A stretch of DNA of 64,000 nucleotides from Larimichthys crocea (taxonomy: Eukaryota; Chordata; Actinopteri; Sciaenidae), in assembly GCF_000972845.2 (NCBI RefSeq), contig NC_040019.1, positions 7,919,774 through 7,983,773 of the forward strand, read 5' to 3'. The stretch's first letter is position 1, and each line of letters opens with the position of its first letter. This document shows positions 1 to 10,458 of the stretch, in pieces. The notes beneath the pieces are model-generated. The model did not search any database, was not told the origin of the DNA, and was given only the letters and a program-made list of their open reading frames with translations. Position numbers and translations under genes: made by a program.

Positions 1-162
1 TGCTAGTGTGAAATTTCCAATTGACGAACTTTCAGACAGGTTGTGATCTGGTCACTTCTCTGCATATTGTGGCCAGGTTTTATCATTTGTCTAGCGACTA
101 ACATTAGCCCTAAACTGCTCAAGTTGCAGTTAACGTTAGCGAACACCTGGGGTGTTTGCTGC

Positions 163-170
163 ACTACAAC
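163..170. repeat. Left 8-bp target site duplication of the MITE
   Basis: actacaac directly abuts the left terminal inverted repeat. The same octamer abuts the right end at 596-603, and it is present once at the homologous position of tandem copy 3 (1307-1314). Confidence 0.85.
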
Positions 171-595
171 TAGGGCTGGGTATCAGTACTCGATACTTTT
201 CAGGTATCGACCGAAACAACCCGGTACCAAGTAGTATCATAACTGGGCCTGTCAAATGATACCTGCAATCGGTTCTTTTTGTACCCAGATCAAGAAAAAA
301 ACTATTGTTTCTATGGTTTTGCTCGCAGCCAATCACCGCAAGCACTCTTCGATTCAATGTGCCATGTGATTGGTTCACCAATAGTTTGTATGGTGGTAAA
401 GCGGGTTCAAGCCGTGCGGAGTTGGCTGGTTATCATTACGAGATGCCGGTGACATTTACGCAACCGATTTGCTTGCTTTTCACATGACTAATATTGAATC
501 AAGCTGAAAAAAAGTATCGAATGAAGTACTCAGTTGGTATTGGTATCGTGTTAAGGGTACTGGTATCAAAATGTTTTAAAGGATACCCAGCCCTA
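171..595. mobile_element. Non-autonomous hAT-type MITE, 425 bp
   Basis: The segment begins tagggctgggtatc and ends gatacccagcccta, a perfect 14-bp terminal inverted repeat. It is flanked by direct repeats actacaac at 163-170 and 596-603, an 8-bp target site duplication as expected for the hAT superfamily. The sister tandem copy has the uninterrupted single actacaac at 1307-1314, so an empty site is visible in the same window. The interior has no transposase; reading frames inside (60-81 codons) are chance. More copies of gatac-type motifs lie just inside both ends, resembling subterminal transposase-binding repeats. Confidence 0.88.
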
Positions 596-603
596 ACTAC
601 AAC
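596..603. repeat. Right 8-bp target site duplication of the MITE
   Basis: actacaac directly follows the right terminal inverted repeat and matches the left copy at 163-170 exactly, indicating a fairly clean transposition footprint. Confidence 0.85.
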
Positions 604-741
604 TCACCAACTCACTTTACCAAAAATAAAGTTGGTAAAAAAATCATAATAAAGATAGGAACAGCCCTATAAAAAGATTATAAATTATAGTGATAATGTT
701 GTTGAACAGTTTGTGATAGCTTAGCTTAGCTTAGCTACCAC

Positions 742-788
742 TGATGGTTAGCTTCCATTGAAATCAATGGAATGTAAGCTAACCATCG
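742..788. repeat. Imperfect palindrome of tandem copy 1
   Basis: A fold-back of about 20-25 nt arms around a central aa. It differs from the later copies by loss of a ttcca block on the left arm and by a mismatch on the right arm. Confidence 0.7.
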
Positions 789-1082
789 ATGCTAACGTGT
801 GAAATTTCCAATTGACCAACTTTCAGACAGGTGGTGATCTGGACCCTTCTCTGCATATTGTGGCCAGGTTTTATCTTGCGATTAATGTTAGCCCTAAACT
901 GCTCAAGTTACAGTTAACGTTAGCGAACACCTGGGGTGCTGTACTCACTAACTCACTTTACCAAAAAAAAAAAAGTATGTAAAAAAAAATCATAATAAAG
1001 ATGGGAACAGCCCTATAAAATGATTATAAATTATAGTGATAATATTGTTGAACAGTTTGTGATAGCTTAGCTTAGCTACCAC

Positions 1083-1134
1083 TGATGGTTAGCTTCCAAT
1101 CCATTGAAATCAATGGAATGGAAGCTAACCATCA
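1083..1134. repeat. Near-perfect palindrome of tandem copy 2
   Basis: Arms of 25 nt (1083-1107 and 1110-1134) are separated by aa, with a single mismatched position (aat versus att in the left arm). Confidence 0.8.
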
Positions 1135-1444
1135 ATGCTAACGTGTGAAATCTACAAACTACAGAGGGGGCAGGGTTTACTGACTTTCAGATAGGTAGTG
1201 ATTTAGTCCCTTATTTGTATATTATGGCATTTTCCTTGCATTTAACGAAAGCCCTAAACTGCTCAAGTTGCAGTTAACGTTAGCGAACACCTGGGGTGTT
1301 TGCTGTACTACAACTCACCGACTCACTTTACCAAAAAATAAAGTCTGTAAAAAAAAAAAAATCATAATAAAGATAGGAACAGCCCTATAACATGATAGTG
1401 ATAATGTTGTTGAACAGCTTGTGATAGCTTAGCTTAGCTACCAC

Positions 1445-1496
1445 TGATGGTTAGCTTCCATTCCATTGAAATCAATGGAATGGAAGCTAACCATCA
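1445..1496. repeat. Perfect 25-bp-arm palindrome of tandem copy 3
   Basis: The left arm 1445-1469 starts tgatggttagcttcc. The right arm 1472-1496 is its exact reverse complement, separated only by aa at 1470-1471. It recurs once per tandem unit. Such arms could extrude as a cruciform or fold as a tight RNA hairpin; the sequence shows no evidence of transcription. Confidence 0.85.
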
Positions 1497-1682
1497 ATGC
1501 TAATATGTGAAATCTACAAACTACAGAGGGGGCAGGGTTTACTGACTTTCAGATAGGTAGTGATTTAGTCCCTTATTTGCATATTATGGCATTTTCCTTG
1601 AATTTAACGTTAGCCCTACACTGCTCCAGTTACAGTGAACATCTAGAACAACTCACCTGTACTGTTGTGCACCGTGTGGCAA

Positions 1683-1728
1683 GTGACTGACTGACTGACT
1701 GAGTGAGTGAGCGAGTGAGTGAGTGAAC
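1683..1728. repeat. Tetranucleotide microsatellite (GACT)n/(GAGT)n
   Basis: Consecutive tgac/tgag tetramers run from the end of the tandem array toward the pdlim5 promoter. The unit changes from GACT to GAGT halfway, with one gcga interruption. Confidence 0.85.
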
Positions 1729-1755
1729 CCTCCTACCGGCAGCCAGATGGGGCTG

Positions 1756-1790
1756 GCTTATATGCGGAAGTTTTCAGTTCCGCTCAGTCC
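1756..1790 (+). promoter_or_regulatory. pdlim5: Candidate pdlim5 core promoter, TATA-like
   Basis: A ttatat box at about 1758-1763 lies roughly 25 bp upstream of an initiator-like tcagtcc near 1784-1790. The following sequence leads to a strong splice donor at 1874, so a first exon starting near 1786 would be about 88 nt. The start site is inferred, not seen; other first exons may exist. Confidence 0.45.
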
Positions 1791-1873
1791 AGTTGACTTC
1801 GAAAACTGAGAACAGACGGACTAAAGTCACGCTCCTCTCTGTCTGAACACCAGACCCGGCATCACAAGGCAAG
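1786..1873 (+). other. pdlim5: pdlim5 non-coding exon 1 (5' UTR)
   Basis: The segment ends in a strong donor, aag|gtgagt, at 1874. It contains no ATG that continues into the PDZ frame, and it lies about 5.7 kb upstream of the coding start exon, whose acceptor precedes the ATG by 7 nt. An upstream non-coding exon is therefore required, and this is the best candidate. The 5' boundary is inferred from the TATA-like box. Confidence 0.55.
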
Positions 1874-4800
1874 GTGAGTACAGCACATCTGAGAGAAATC
1901 TCTTTACATTAACGCGACAGCGACAAAGAGTTAGTGCTCGTGTGTTACCGTTATCATTTTATGTTGTAGTTAGAAAATGTGCAATTTAAAACAAACACAA
2001 GTCATAACACATTTGTTTTACACGCTTGGCTTTCAACAGGTTACAAGTGAAATAATAAAAAAAAAAACATCAGAAAAATGTGGTAATAATGTCTGACATG
2101 TGCTTTATGTCACACCCACTGAGGCAACCAAATTTAAAAGTTGAGTTTCCGTGAGAAAAACCAGCCGTGATGGATTGAACAGACGTCCTCCAAAATAAAC
2201 GCATGAGAGAGGACGACCTGGGCTCAAGCTAAGGCGTTATGTTAGAGTATTACCCATAGAGGTTACATTAAATTTAATGATCTAGACTGAACACACACAG
2301 TGAGGTTAAGTCCACATTGAGTGGTTATAATGTAAGAATGTGTCACATGTTTCAGGAGCACAGGGGGTTAACTGTTCAAAACCTAACATGTAATCCAGCC
2401 TGTGTACAAAAAGTGTCCTATAAAGTCAGGTTGGAACAAGTTGTCTCACTTGACAACTGCCAAGCATATTAAACGTCACCTTTACTGTCAAACTGCTTTT
2501 TTTAATTTAAGCTTGAAGAGGGTGTAGTCAGACAGAAACCGCACATATTTGTGTCATTTATTCATAGAAAAGCGTTATTTCATAATTGAGAAATAATCCG
2601 CAGACTTGTGAACAGTACTTTGTGAAAACAAACTCCACTCTGTGAGTCACAATGTCCTGAAATGATGTCACCAGGCAACATTGTCTCCTGAAACGTTGTG
2701 AAATGAGGATGACGTCTCTAAAGAGGCAAATCATACACTCGGGATAGAAGAGGATGTTTCTTTGCCAGTAGATTAAGGAAACGTGACTTGACACGGCCGG
2801 AGTTTGACACATGCAGTGGAAAAGGGAACAGCCATGGTGGCAAATGACATTTGTATTCAGTTTTACTGTGAGGGAAGTTTAGTGTGAATCCAACCATGAC
2901 TAGGGAGCAACCAAAAGCTGACATTTCAATTCAGTATCAGATTATTCAGCTACTGCTCAGGAACATATAAACGTCTGAGACTGTAGATAACTCGCTCCCT
3001 ATTTGTGCTGTGCTGAAAGGGCTTTGTTTTTAATTTGATAGTGCATTAATATTACAGGAACTTGACAGATAAGGTGTCGACTAAGCAGAATTATTGCTAA
3101 AACTGGCTCAGAGTCGTGTTGATGTAGGCGCTGCTGATGACATGCTTGTGCAGAGCTGTTTGGGAACACTCAAAGGTGTGGCGTCTTCTCATGTCTATGC
3201 ATGATATCATTAGGGATTGCACAACAAGCAGGGACATGAGATGAGCCTCATGTTTGTTCTCTCCATATTAGGAGAAAGAAATGATACCGACATGTGAGTC
3301 TGGTGTGACTTGAGCGTGATCCAAGTTTCTGCATCGACATTTTATGTACCTTTTTTTTACTGAGATGTCCCAGTTGGCTTTGAAATTCAATACTGGAAGA
3401 ATCTGGTGTGAACAACTGACATTGTTGTAACGGAGCAATCCAATGCTGTGGATTCCTCCAGGGATCTTCTCTAGCCACGACTTTTGGCTCAAAGATCTTT
3501 GCATAAAACTTATGGTATGTTAGTCTATTGTGTCTTGTGTCACCCCGAGCGTTTCAGACTTTAGTGATATGGTAAACAAAGCTCGCAACAGTGTGAAAGA
3601 TGTCATTGAGTTCCTTATGTTGAGGTTATGATGATGCTTTCATTACTTTTTTTAAAAGCATTTTAATTGAGTGTGCCTGCATTGGGTTATTGATAAACTG
3701 ACGCAGACAAAGCCTCTCGTGTAAAATACAGAAAATCTGAAGCTTTTGCAGGAGAAAGTGTAAAAAAAATAAACAATGGAACAAAACATTTGACCTTGCA
3801 AAGAGGTTAGGACTGATCAGGAGTGGAGGTGATGATATGATATGTTTAAGACAAGCAACAACCTCCAGGGTTGTGAAGTGAAGCCTATGTGGAAGTGCAT
3901 AAAACTGCAGTTCCTTGAATGTCTACTTGAGGATGGCTCCAGAAGTGACTCTTTACAGTCTGGTACAAAAAACAGTTTTGGTCTCTATAGTTAAGTTCCC
4001 CATTCATGATAACTGTACTGAGGGTGAATTTTGTTTTAACTCACCCGTTCAAATGACATTAAAGCTTAAAGTTATGCATAATTAACAGCCTGGCTGCTTT
4101 GATTGATAGGTAGGTGGTTTGCTTGAACACATGGGCGTCATTTAGCTCATGTCAGGTTCTTTATACTGTCAGTGCTTTTTTATGCTTAAACATTATGCAT
4201 GTGTTCTTAATTATTGTTATGACAGTTATTATTATTTATTGGCGTAAGTTTATGGGTAATTTACCGGGTTAGGCCTTGTAATTTTTCCTAAAAAAATGAA
4301 CTTCTTGGCTCACCTCAAGGCTAAGTCACCTTGAAGAGGGAGGCAGCTGTCTTTGTTGCCGTCTCATTATCTTGCATATTCTGCATGAGTGTGTGCGTGT
4401 GTGTATTTGTGTTTGGTTGTATTAGTTTGATTGTGAACGTGTGTTGTATAAATCGTAGAGCAGTGCACTCCGTGCTTTCCAGGTCCCTATCGCTTTCACA
4501 AGTGATTTTATTTCTTCTCCCACACCTCCTCGCACCCTTTTGTGACTCCTACCACTGGCTTCTTTTAAAGAGCTTGCTGCCCTCCGGGCGTGATGGTGAG
4601 ACAGCCAGCAGTCTGGATGTGTGTGTGTGTGCCTGTACATCTGACCAGGTGACGGGCCTCAGCAGGTGGTGCTGCGTCCCTGAGGGAAATTGTGACGGCA
4701 GCATGACTAACAACCTCAAAATGACATGCCTCTGGGTTGACAAGGCATTATTATTCATGGAATAGTGATCAGAAAAGCATGCTTCGCACTGCCCTGCGCA

Positions 4801-7532
4801 CAAATATGTGAATATTTAGCATCCTTTCTTGTGCTTTTTTTCAAGGCAAGCATTGAAACTGTTAATGCTCACTTTAAGAAGTCAAACTTGATGTTCCAGC
4901 CATGGATTATATACCTTATAAAGTTGAAATCTTCTTCACCAAAGCCAGAAATAAAAAGGCAGCTTTGTCATTAGCCTCATAGTTTAAAACTCAGTTTAAA
5001 AAGTTCAGCACTGACTCAAATCCCTCTATTCACCACCTAGTTTCTTACCTATCTTTTCCAATTTGTTCAAGCAAAAAGCCAGACTTTAATTTCATTACAT
5101 CAGCTCTATAAGCGTCCTCTCTAAAGTAAGTTTTGATAACCACTAACAATGTGCCCGTCTGTTCAAACTTAGACTCGACTTTGTTCACCCTTTTTTCCCC
5201 ATGTAATTACTTTGTACTATACGTGACATATAATGCTTGTGGGTTCGCCTTTGATGTCATGTTTTCATGTCAACATACACTCTTCCTGTTGGGCGTTGCA
5301 AAGGTGACATATTTCCACAGGATCTGTGGGGTTTTTTTTTTTTCTGAATCTGACACACAGACAGATTCACTACAGCCCGTTAGTTGAATACTCATACCAG
5401 ACCACAAAGTAAAGTGTATTCTGCAAATATGGTATACCAATTTCCTTCAGTCACCAACCTAATAAATGTAATAATGCACTAAATGTTAACATGTGACTGC
5501 ACTTAACCTCAGTCTGGCTTCCAATAAATAGCTTGCACTCTTCAATTTTTCAGAGGGAAAAGGAATGCACGACATGCAGAGCTTCAACCTGCGAAACTCA
5601 ATAGTGCATGAAAATTTTATGATCTTTGCTGTGCCTCATTTTTGGAACTGTCCATTTAATTTGGAAGCACACACACGTATAGTTAGGATTAGTATCCATC
5701 CATGAAGTAATGTAGATCATGGTGCATTTAGCCATTGAGATGTTTCCAAATCGTTGAAATAGAAGGCTAAACCTGCCGTCCAATCAAATACAGAGTTGTC
5801 AAGTTTCCAAAAATCCTGATTATGTCTTGCCTTCACTCTACTCTTTTATTCTTCTTCTCTCTTCTACTCTATGCAGGCCCAGCAGCATCACAGTTACCTG
5901 ATGAAAGGCCGATGCTCACTCGTTACTGTTATAAGCTAAGGATTAACAGGGGTTTTCAGAAAGATGTTTGAAAGCTGACGAGAAGTTTTAGATGAATGTT
6001 TCAGACTCTTAAATACCCCTAAACCACAGGAATGAGTGTTCAAGATGATACAGGTGCACTAGACCATGTGTTACTGGGACGATGACTGCCAAAAAGTTGC
6101 TCAATCTTTTGGAAAAAATTAGAGACGACACCTCTACCTCCTACCTTCTTGCCTTTGGTTGATTATATATAGTTTTGTTTGCCTGTGTTTAAATCTGTTT
6201 ATCTACAATAGGCTGCCCTACAGTATGTCCATAATATATATGTGTGGGCTTTTTTTCAGCAATAGTTTATCAGTCTGTGTATCTTCGTCAGAACGTATAC
6301 AAGCAGTAGGTTCAGTAAAAGGTCATTGAGTGAATAGGTTCAAAGTGCAGCTCCAGACTCACTGACCTTTACCTTTAAGGTAAACAAAGGATTTTCAGTG
6401 CTTACATGCTACTGACGTGTTTTTAGAGCTTGCTTGCAACTACTGACACTTATCGCAAGCCCCATTTCCAATTTGTTCTGGCATGTGTGTCGACACTTTT
6501 TTTTTTCCAGGTAAGGAATGTGTACAAAATGAAAATGCTATCTTTACAAAACAAAAGCCGTATACACATCAAAAAAAGCGAAGTTGTACTAAGCCTCAGT
6601 GGAGTCATACAAATTCTCCTTGTTTGGGGGTTATAAATTGAAACCATTTGTTCTAAATTTGGTAGAATTTGTCCTTTTGAATCCGCAAAGAATAAGTCAA
6701 ATTTTCCATTTTAAATATTTCCAAAATAGTTTCATGCCAATGATCCACTGTAGAAGGTATTGGACTTAACCAGCTTCTAGTGATTGATTTTTTGCATTGA
6801 AACAATTTAATGCTTATTTTCTTTAAGAAGAGTCAATATTTTTTTTCAATGTATTAGTGGACTAATACATTCTGAAGTGTGGCTTCCTGTTGTATAATAA
6901 ATGACACACTTCATTATAGGTTATCTCCTACTATGTTGTTTGCCAGACTATCATTTGTCCATTAGTACTTGAGAAGATATACTGTACATGATATATTACA
7001 GACTCACTCTTACTCCCATCATTGTAAATGACATCGCTCGGGACCTGGCACCGATAATAAAGATGTCAGCGGAGAAGAGGCCTATTAATAGACGTGATTT
7101 TAGATAGCTTTAACGTGATAATGTTTAAGCAAGCGATAAGGCTGTAAATATTATTAACTATTATCACACATTCATAGCACACAGTGGTGGAACAAGCAAT
7201 TGCATACCTTTTTTAATCAAGACTCGTCGGAGGAATGCTTGTGTTTGGGTTCAGCATAATTTGCAGTTTACCGTGCTTTACCTTGAAAGTAATCTTTTCT
7301 AAATAGGGGTTGTTGGCTGCACACCAATAGTATATTACTTCGCGTGATATCCTGTCTGTTTACATGCTCTTTTTTCCTGTTATTCCCCTCCTTTCCTTCT
7401 TGTTCTCCCTTGTGTCTGTGATATTTGTCTGTCTCCTGAGCGTGAGCACGTTTTAATCCCCCATTAAAATGTGCTTACGCCCAATCAAGTGTAAACTATT
7501 TTATCTCTATTTATCTCTTTTTCTGTCTCTAG
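1874..7532 (+). other. pdlim5: pdlim5 intron 1, no gene seen
   Basis: About 5.7 kb between the candidate non-coding exon and the start-codon exon. It holds AT-rich unique sequence, a short GT-rich patch near 4390-4440 and 4615-4635, and chance reading frames. The 144-codon frame at 4331-4765 is built on GT-rich sequence and shows no recognised domain. Nothing else can be supported. Confidence 0.6.
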
Positions 7533-7539
7533 GTGAATC

Positions 7540-7638
7540 ATGAGCAGCAGCTACAGTGTCTCTCTGGCTGGCCCTGCCCCCTGGGGCTTTAGACTACAAG
7601 GAGGGAAGGACTTCTGTCTGCCCCTCACCATCTCACGG
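7540..7638 (+). CDS. pdlim5: pdlim5 coding exon 1: start codon and first part of PDZ
   Basis: The acceptor tctctag ends at 7532 and the exon begins gtgaatcATG, with a favourable A at -3. It encodes residues 1-33, [20 protein letters not shown] and onward. The PWGF at 14-17 is the carboxylate-binding loop of Enigma-family PDZ domains, which binds the C-terminus of alpha-actinin. The donor gg|gtgagt is strong and the exon ends in phase 0. A CA microsatellite starts 11 nt downstream of the exon end. Confidence 0.95.
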
Positions 7639-7648
7639 GTGAGTGGAA

Positions 7649-7673
7649 CACACACACACACACACACACACAC
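7649..7673 (+). repeat. (CA)n microsatellite just inside pdlim5 intron 2
   Basis: Twelve CA dinucleotides start about 10 nt after the GT of the donor at 7639. Confidence 0.95.
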
Positions 7674-10370
7674 CACTTATGTACCCTTCACTCTATAATA
7701 GTCACCTCTGAGGAATGCCGCTCATGCTCACTATACCATTTGCATAGTGCGTGTGCCATTTGTCTCCTGTGTGACACTCATTGCTGGATTTAGACACCTT
7801 CTCTAACAGTTCATGGCCTCTGTCACTCAGTCTCTCGTCAAGGCTACGTCTATTGTCATAATATTGTTACATAACTGTGCCGTAAACTGCAACATCCGTC
7901 AGTTTAAAAAAAGCTCTTGAAATTCTCTGATGGCCTTTCGGGATATATTTTGAGGGATTAAGCCGATAGCTGTTAATGGCTGCTGTCATTTCGGTCATTC
8001 AGATGAGGGATAGTGCTAAGAGTCCTGGCCTTTCTCCCTGGCGTTAGTCCTGATGCGAGACACAGGAGAGTATGTATACTGTATCTGCAAGGGAAGCATT
8101 AGACCTGTCCTTAAACGGCCCATCTGACTGAAACTCTAGTAAGCCACACTGGCTCTGTAATAGCTATTTGGGACTTTGGGCCACAAAAACTCAAACGGGG
8201 ATTTGGCTCCGGCTGACCAGGTTCTATTGAGCCGTCAGCTGCGAGAAAGGCTGCTGAAGGACACACTTTGAAAAACATTCCTGTTTATGAGACATGTCCA
8301 GCTTCAGCCTATACATAGTCACACTGTGCAAACAAAATGTTGGTTACACAAATTAAAAGAAAGTCTGCAGGGCGGCTTACTGTAAGTAGCAGTTGTTTTC
8401 ATTCCAAGGGCATCTGAAGTGTCTCAATTATACTGACATAGTCTCTTGTCAACAGGATTAAAAGTAGGCCCTCCACCAGTGCAGTCTATGCTTTGACAAC
8501 AACTCTGCCTGCTGCGAATGAGAATGAGCCGTGTTATTCACTTCTTGCTGCTTCCTGTTATGTAATCGTAATCTCAGTGTCACGGACAGGGTCAGTGACT
8601 CTGTTTATCTGTTGCTGGTCGGATCAGTTACAGAATTTTTGAAAGTTGTGTATGGGAAGGAGAAGTGACTTTTCTCAAGTGGCTTAGGTGTGTTAGGACA
8701 CAGTGCTTCGAAGAGAATGAGAAGGCCAGCATAGCTTACTCAGACTATTTTTATCCCCCTTGCCACTATGATAATAATGGAATGCAGGACATTATGTTGT
8801 TATAGTGGCACGTAGCTGTCAGCGGACATCATGTCAAGTTATCTCAAAAACAATACACGACTGACCTTCACACGCGACACCTGATTAGTTACTGAAGCAC
8901 CTTTTATATATAGAAATATGTAAAAATCCATTTCAGTGAGCAACAGGAAAACAAAATCTGCATCAAATTTCCATTTGCTCTTTCAAATTTGGCATCAGCT
9001 ATTGAAAAAGCACAAGGCCAACATCTGTCCAAAGTACCCCTCAGTTTTTAACAGCTCTGTATAGTTTCACTTCAAATTCTTGAGGTTCTGCAAATAGAAA
9101 GGTGCACTCACCCTAATTACACGTTAAATATTTACTATTCAGACTTGAAGTAAGAAAGTAGAGGTAAGAAAGATTTTTCCGTTGATATGGTGCAAAAAGC
9201 ACGCTGTGTAAAACTCCCAGGACAAACGAAAAGCAGGTGTGCTGTGCACCTGACCCCTCACTGTGATATCTGTAGGGATATGCCATATCACATTTTTTCC
9301 AATGAGTTTAAAATAAAATGAGACAAATGAGTTGGGAAATGTGTCAAAAAAAAAAAAAAAGAAGCCAGACAGAAGCCTTGAATCTGTTAAAACACAAGTG
9401 CATGTAATGTGGTGGTTTTGATCATGTCTACTCCATGGACTATAAAAGTGTTGAATACCTTGTGTGTCCAACGGCTGTCTGTCCTGCGTTGAATCACCAG
9501 TGGTCTGGAGCGTGCCATAGCACTGCCGAGCCAGGCAACATGACTCGCACAGCTTTTCATTCCTTCACATTATTGGTTAGTGTCATTCCTGTGACATGTT
9601 TTCCTTCCACCACATGACCAGTCAATGGCACCGTGAATGGCTCAGATTTCTTGTTATTGTCCGGGCGCCAGGAATAAGTGTCCCTTTTGTCTATTTATCT
9701 TCCAGATCCCAGTGTCACATAAGGCACAGCCAAAATAAAGCTCTCAACGATGCAGTTAAACCCGAAAACTTTCCATTTTGATACATATATTTACTTAAAT
9801 CTGATGTCAGATCTGGTACTCCTAAAGTCTATGTAATCTGTCATTGCTGTATGTGAATGAGTAGAAGGTACATACATGGAAACATCTGCCAACAGTTTAA
9901 CTTTAGTTCCTTCATTAGATGAGTGAAAATTACGTAGACCACAGGCCTATTTTAAGGTTCATTAGAGACCCACAATGTTAAATAGACTGCCTTTGTGGTA
10001 AAGAATATGCATCTGTTGCTATCACATTAAAGCGTATATTTATTTATCTTAGAATGATTTGATTACTGTGGAATAATGGTGTAATGACTTTACATATGCT
10101 TACCATATGTAACTGATCCAAAGAATACGTACAGTACAGTACAGTATGGCTTACAAGACAACCACAGACTTATCCTGATGCCTTTTTTAGGAATATATGG
10201 CTTTTTGCCTAGTAATAACACTAAATCAGTGTATGAGGTGGAGTATTTTCCTTAAATCATATGTGTTGTATGCGTTTGAGTTGGGCTTCACATTGTGAAC
10301 AGCAATGCTCACATGCTAAACATGCAAAAAGCATCATACCACCTACACCCCAATTTAGGGCCTTAGAAAT

Positions 10371-10458
10371 AACAATCAAGATGAATTAACACTTCTTTAA
10401 TTCAGTCATATTGTAACAATCAAGATGAATTAACACCTCTTTAATTCGGTCATATTGT
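10371..10458. repeat. Two-copy 44-bp tandem duplication
   Basis: 10371-10414 and 10415-10458 both begin aacaatcaagatgaattaac and differ at only two positions (acttct/acctct and ttcagtc/ttcggtc). The duplication looks recent and lies in intron 2. Confidence 0.9.

Larger units (their letters stand above)
1..1660. repeat. Four-copy tandem array, unit about 350 bp
   Basis: The phrase gctaacgtgtgaaat and its variants recur near 2, 791, 1137 and 1499. Spacing is 346 and 362 bp for the later copies, and about 356 bp for the first once the inserted element at 171-595 and its target duplication are removed. Each unit carries the same landmarks in order: a ctttcagacagg-type block, a gccctaaactgctcaagtt block, taacgttagcgaacacctgg, an A-rich run, and a palindrome ending in gctaaccatc. 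Copies 1-2 share one head sequence (tccaattgac) and copies 3-4 another (tacaaactacagaggggg), so there are two subtypes. Copy 4 is truncated near 1660. No coding sense is seen. Confidence 0.9.

Noticed and set aside
171..595. Small reading frames inside the MITE as a transposase remnant
   Set aside because: They are 60-81 codons, unlike a hAT transposase, and the element is too short to be autonomous.
4331..4765. 144-codon reading frame on the plus strand
   Set aside because: It lies in intron 1, is built on GT-rich sequence giving Cys/Val runs, and has no recognised domain or splice context.
5879..5938. Acceptor-like ctctatgcag followed by an ATG-containing segment in intron 1
   Set aside because: No GT donor at the apparent end (ctaaggatt) and no frame joining the PDZ exon.
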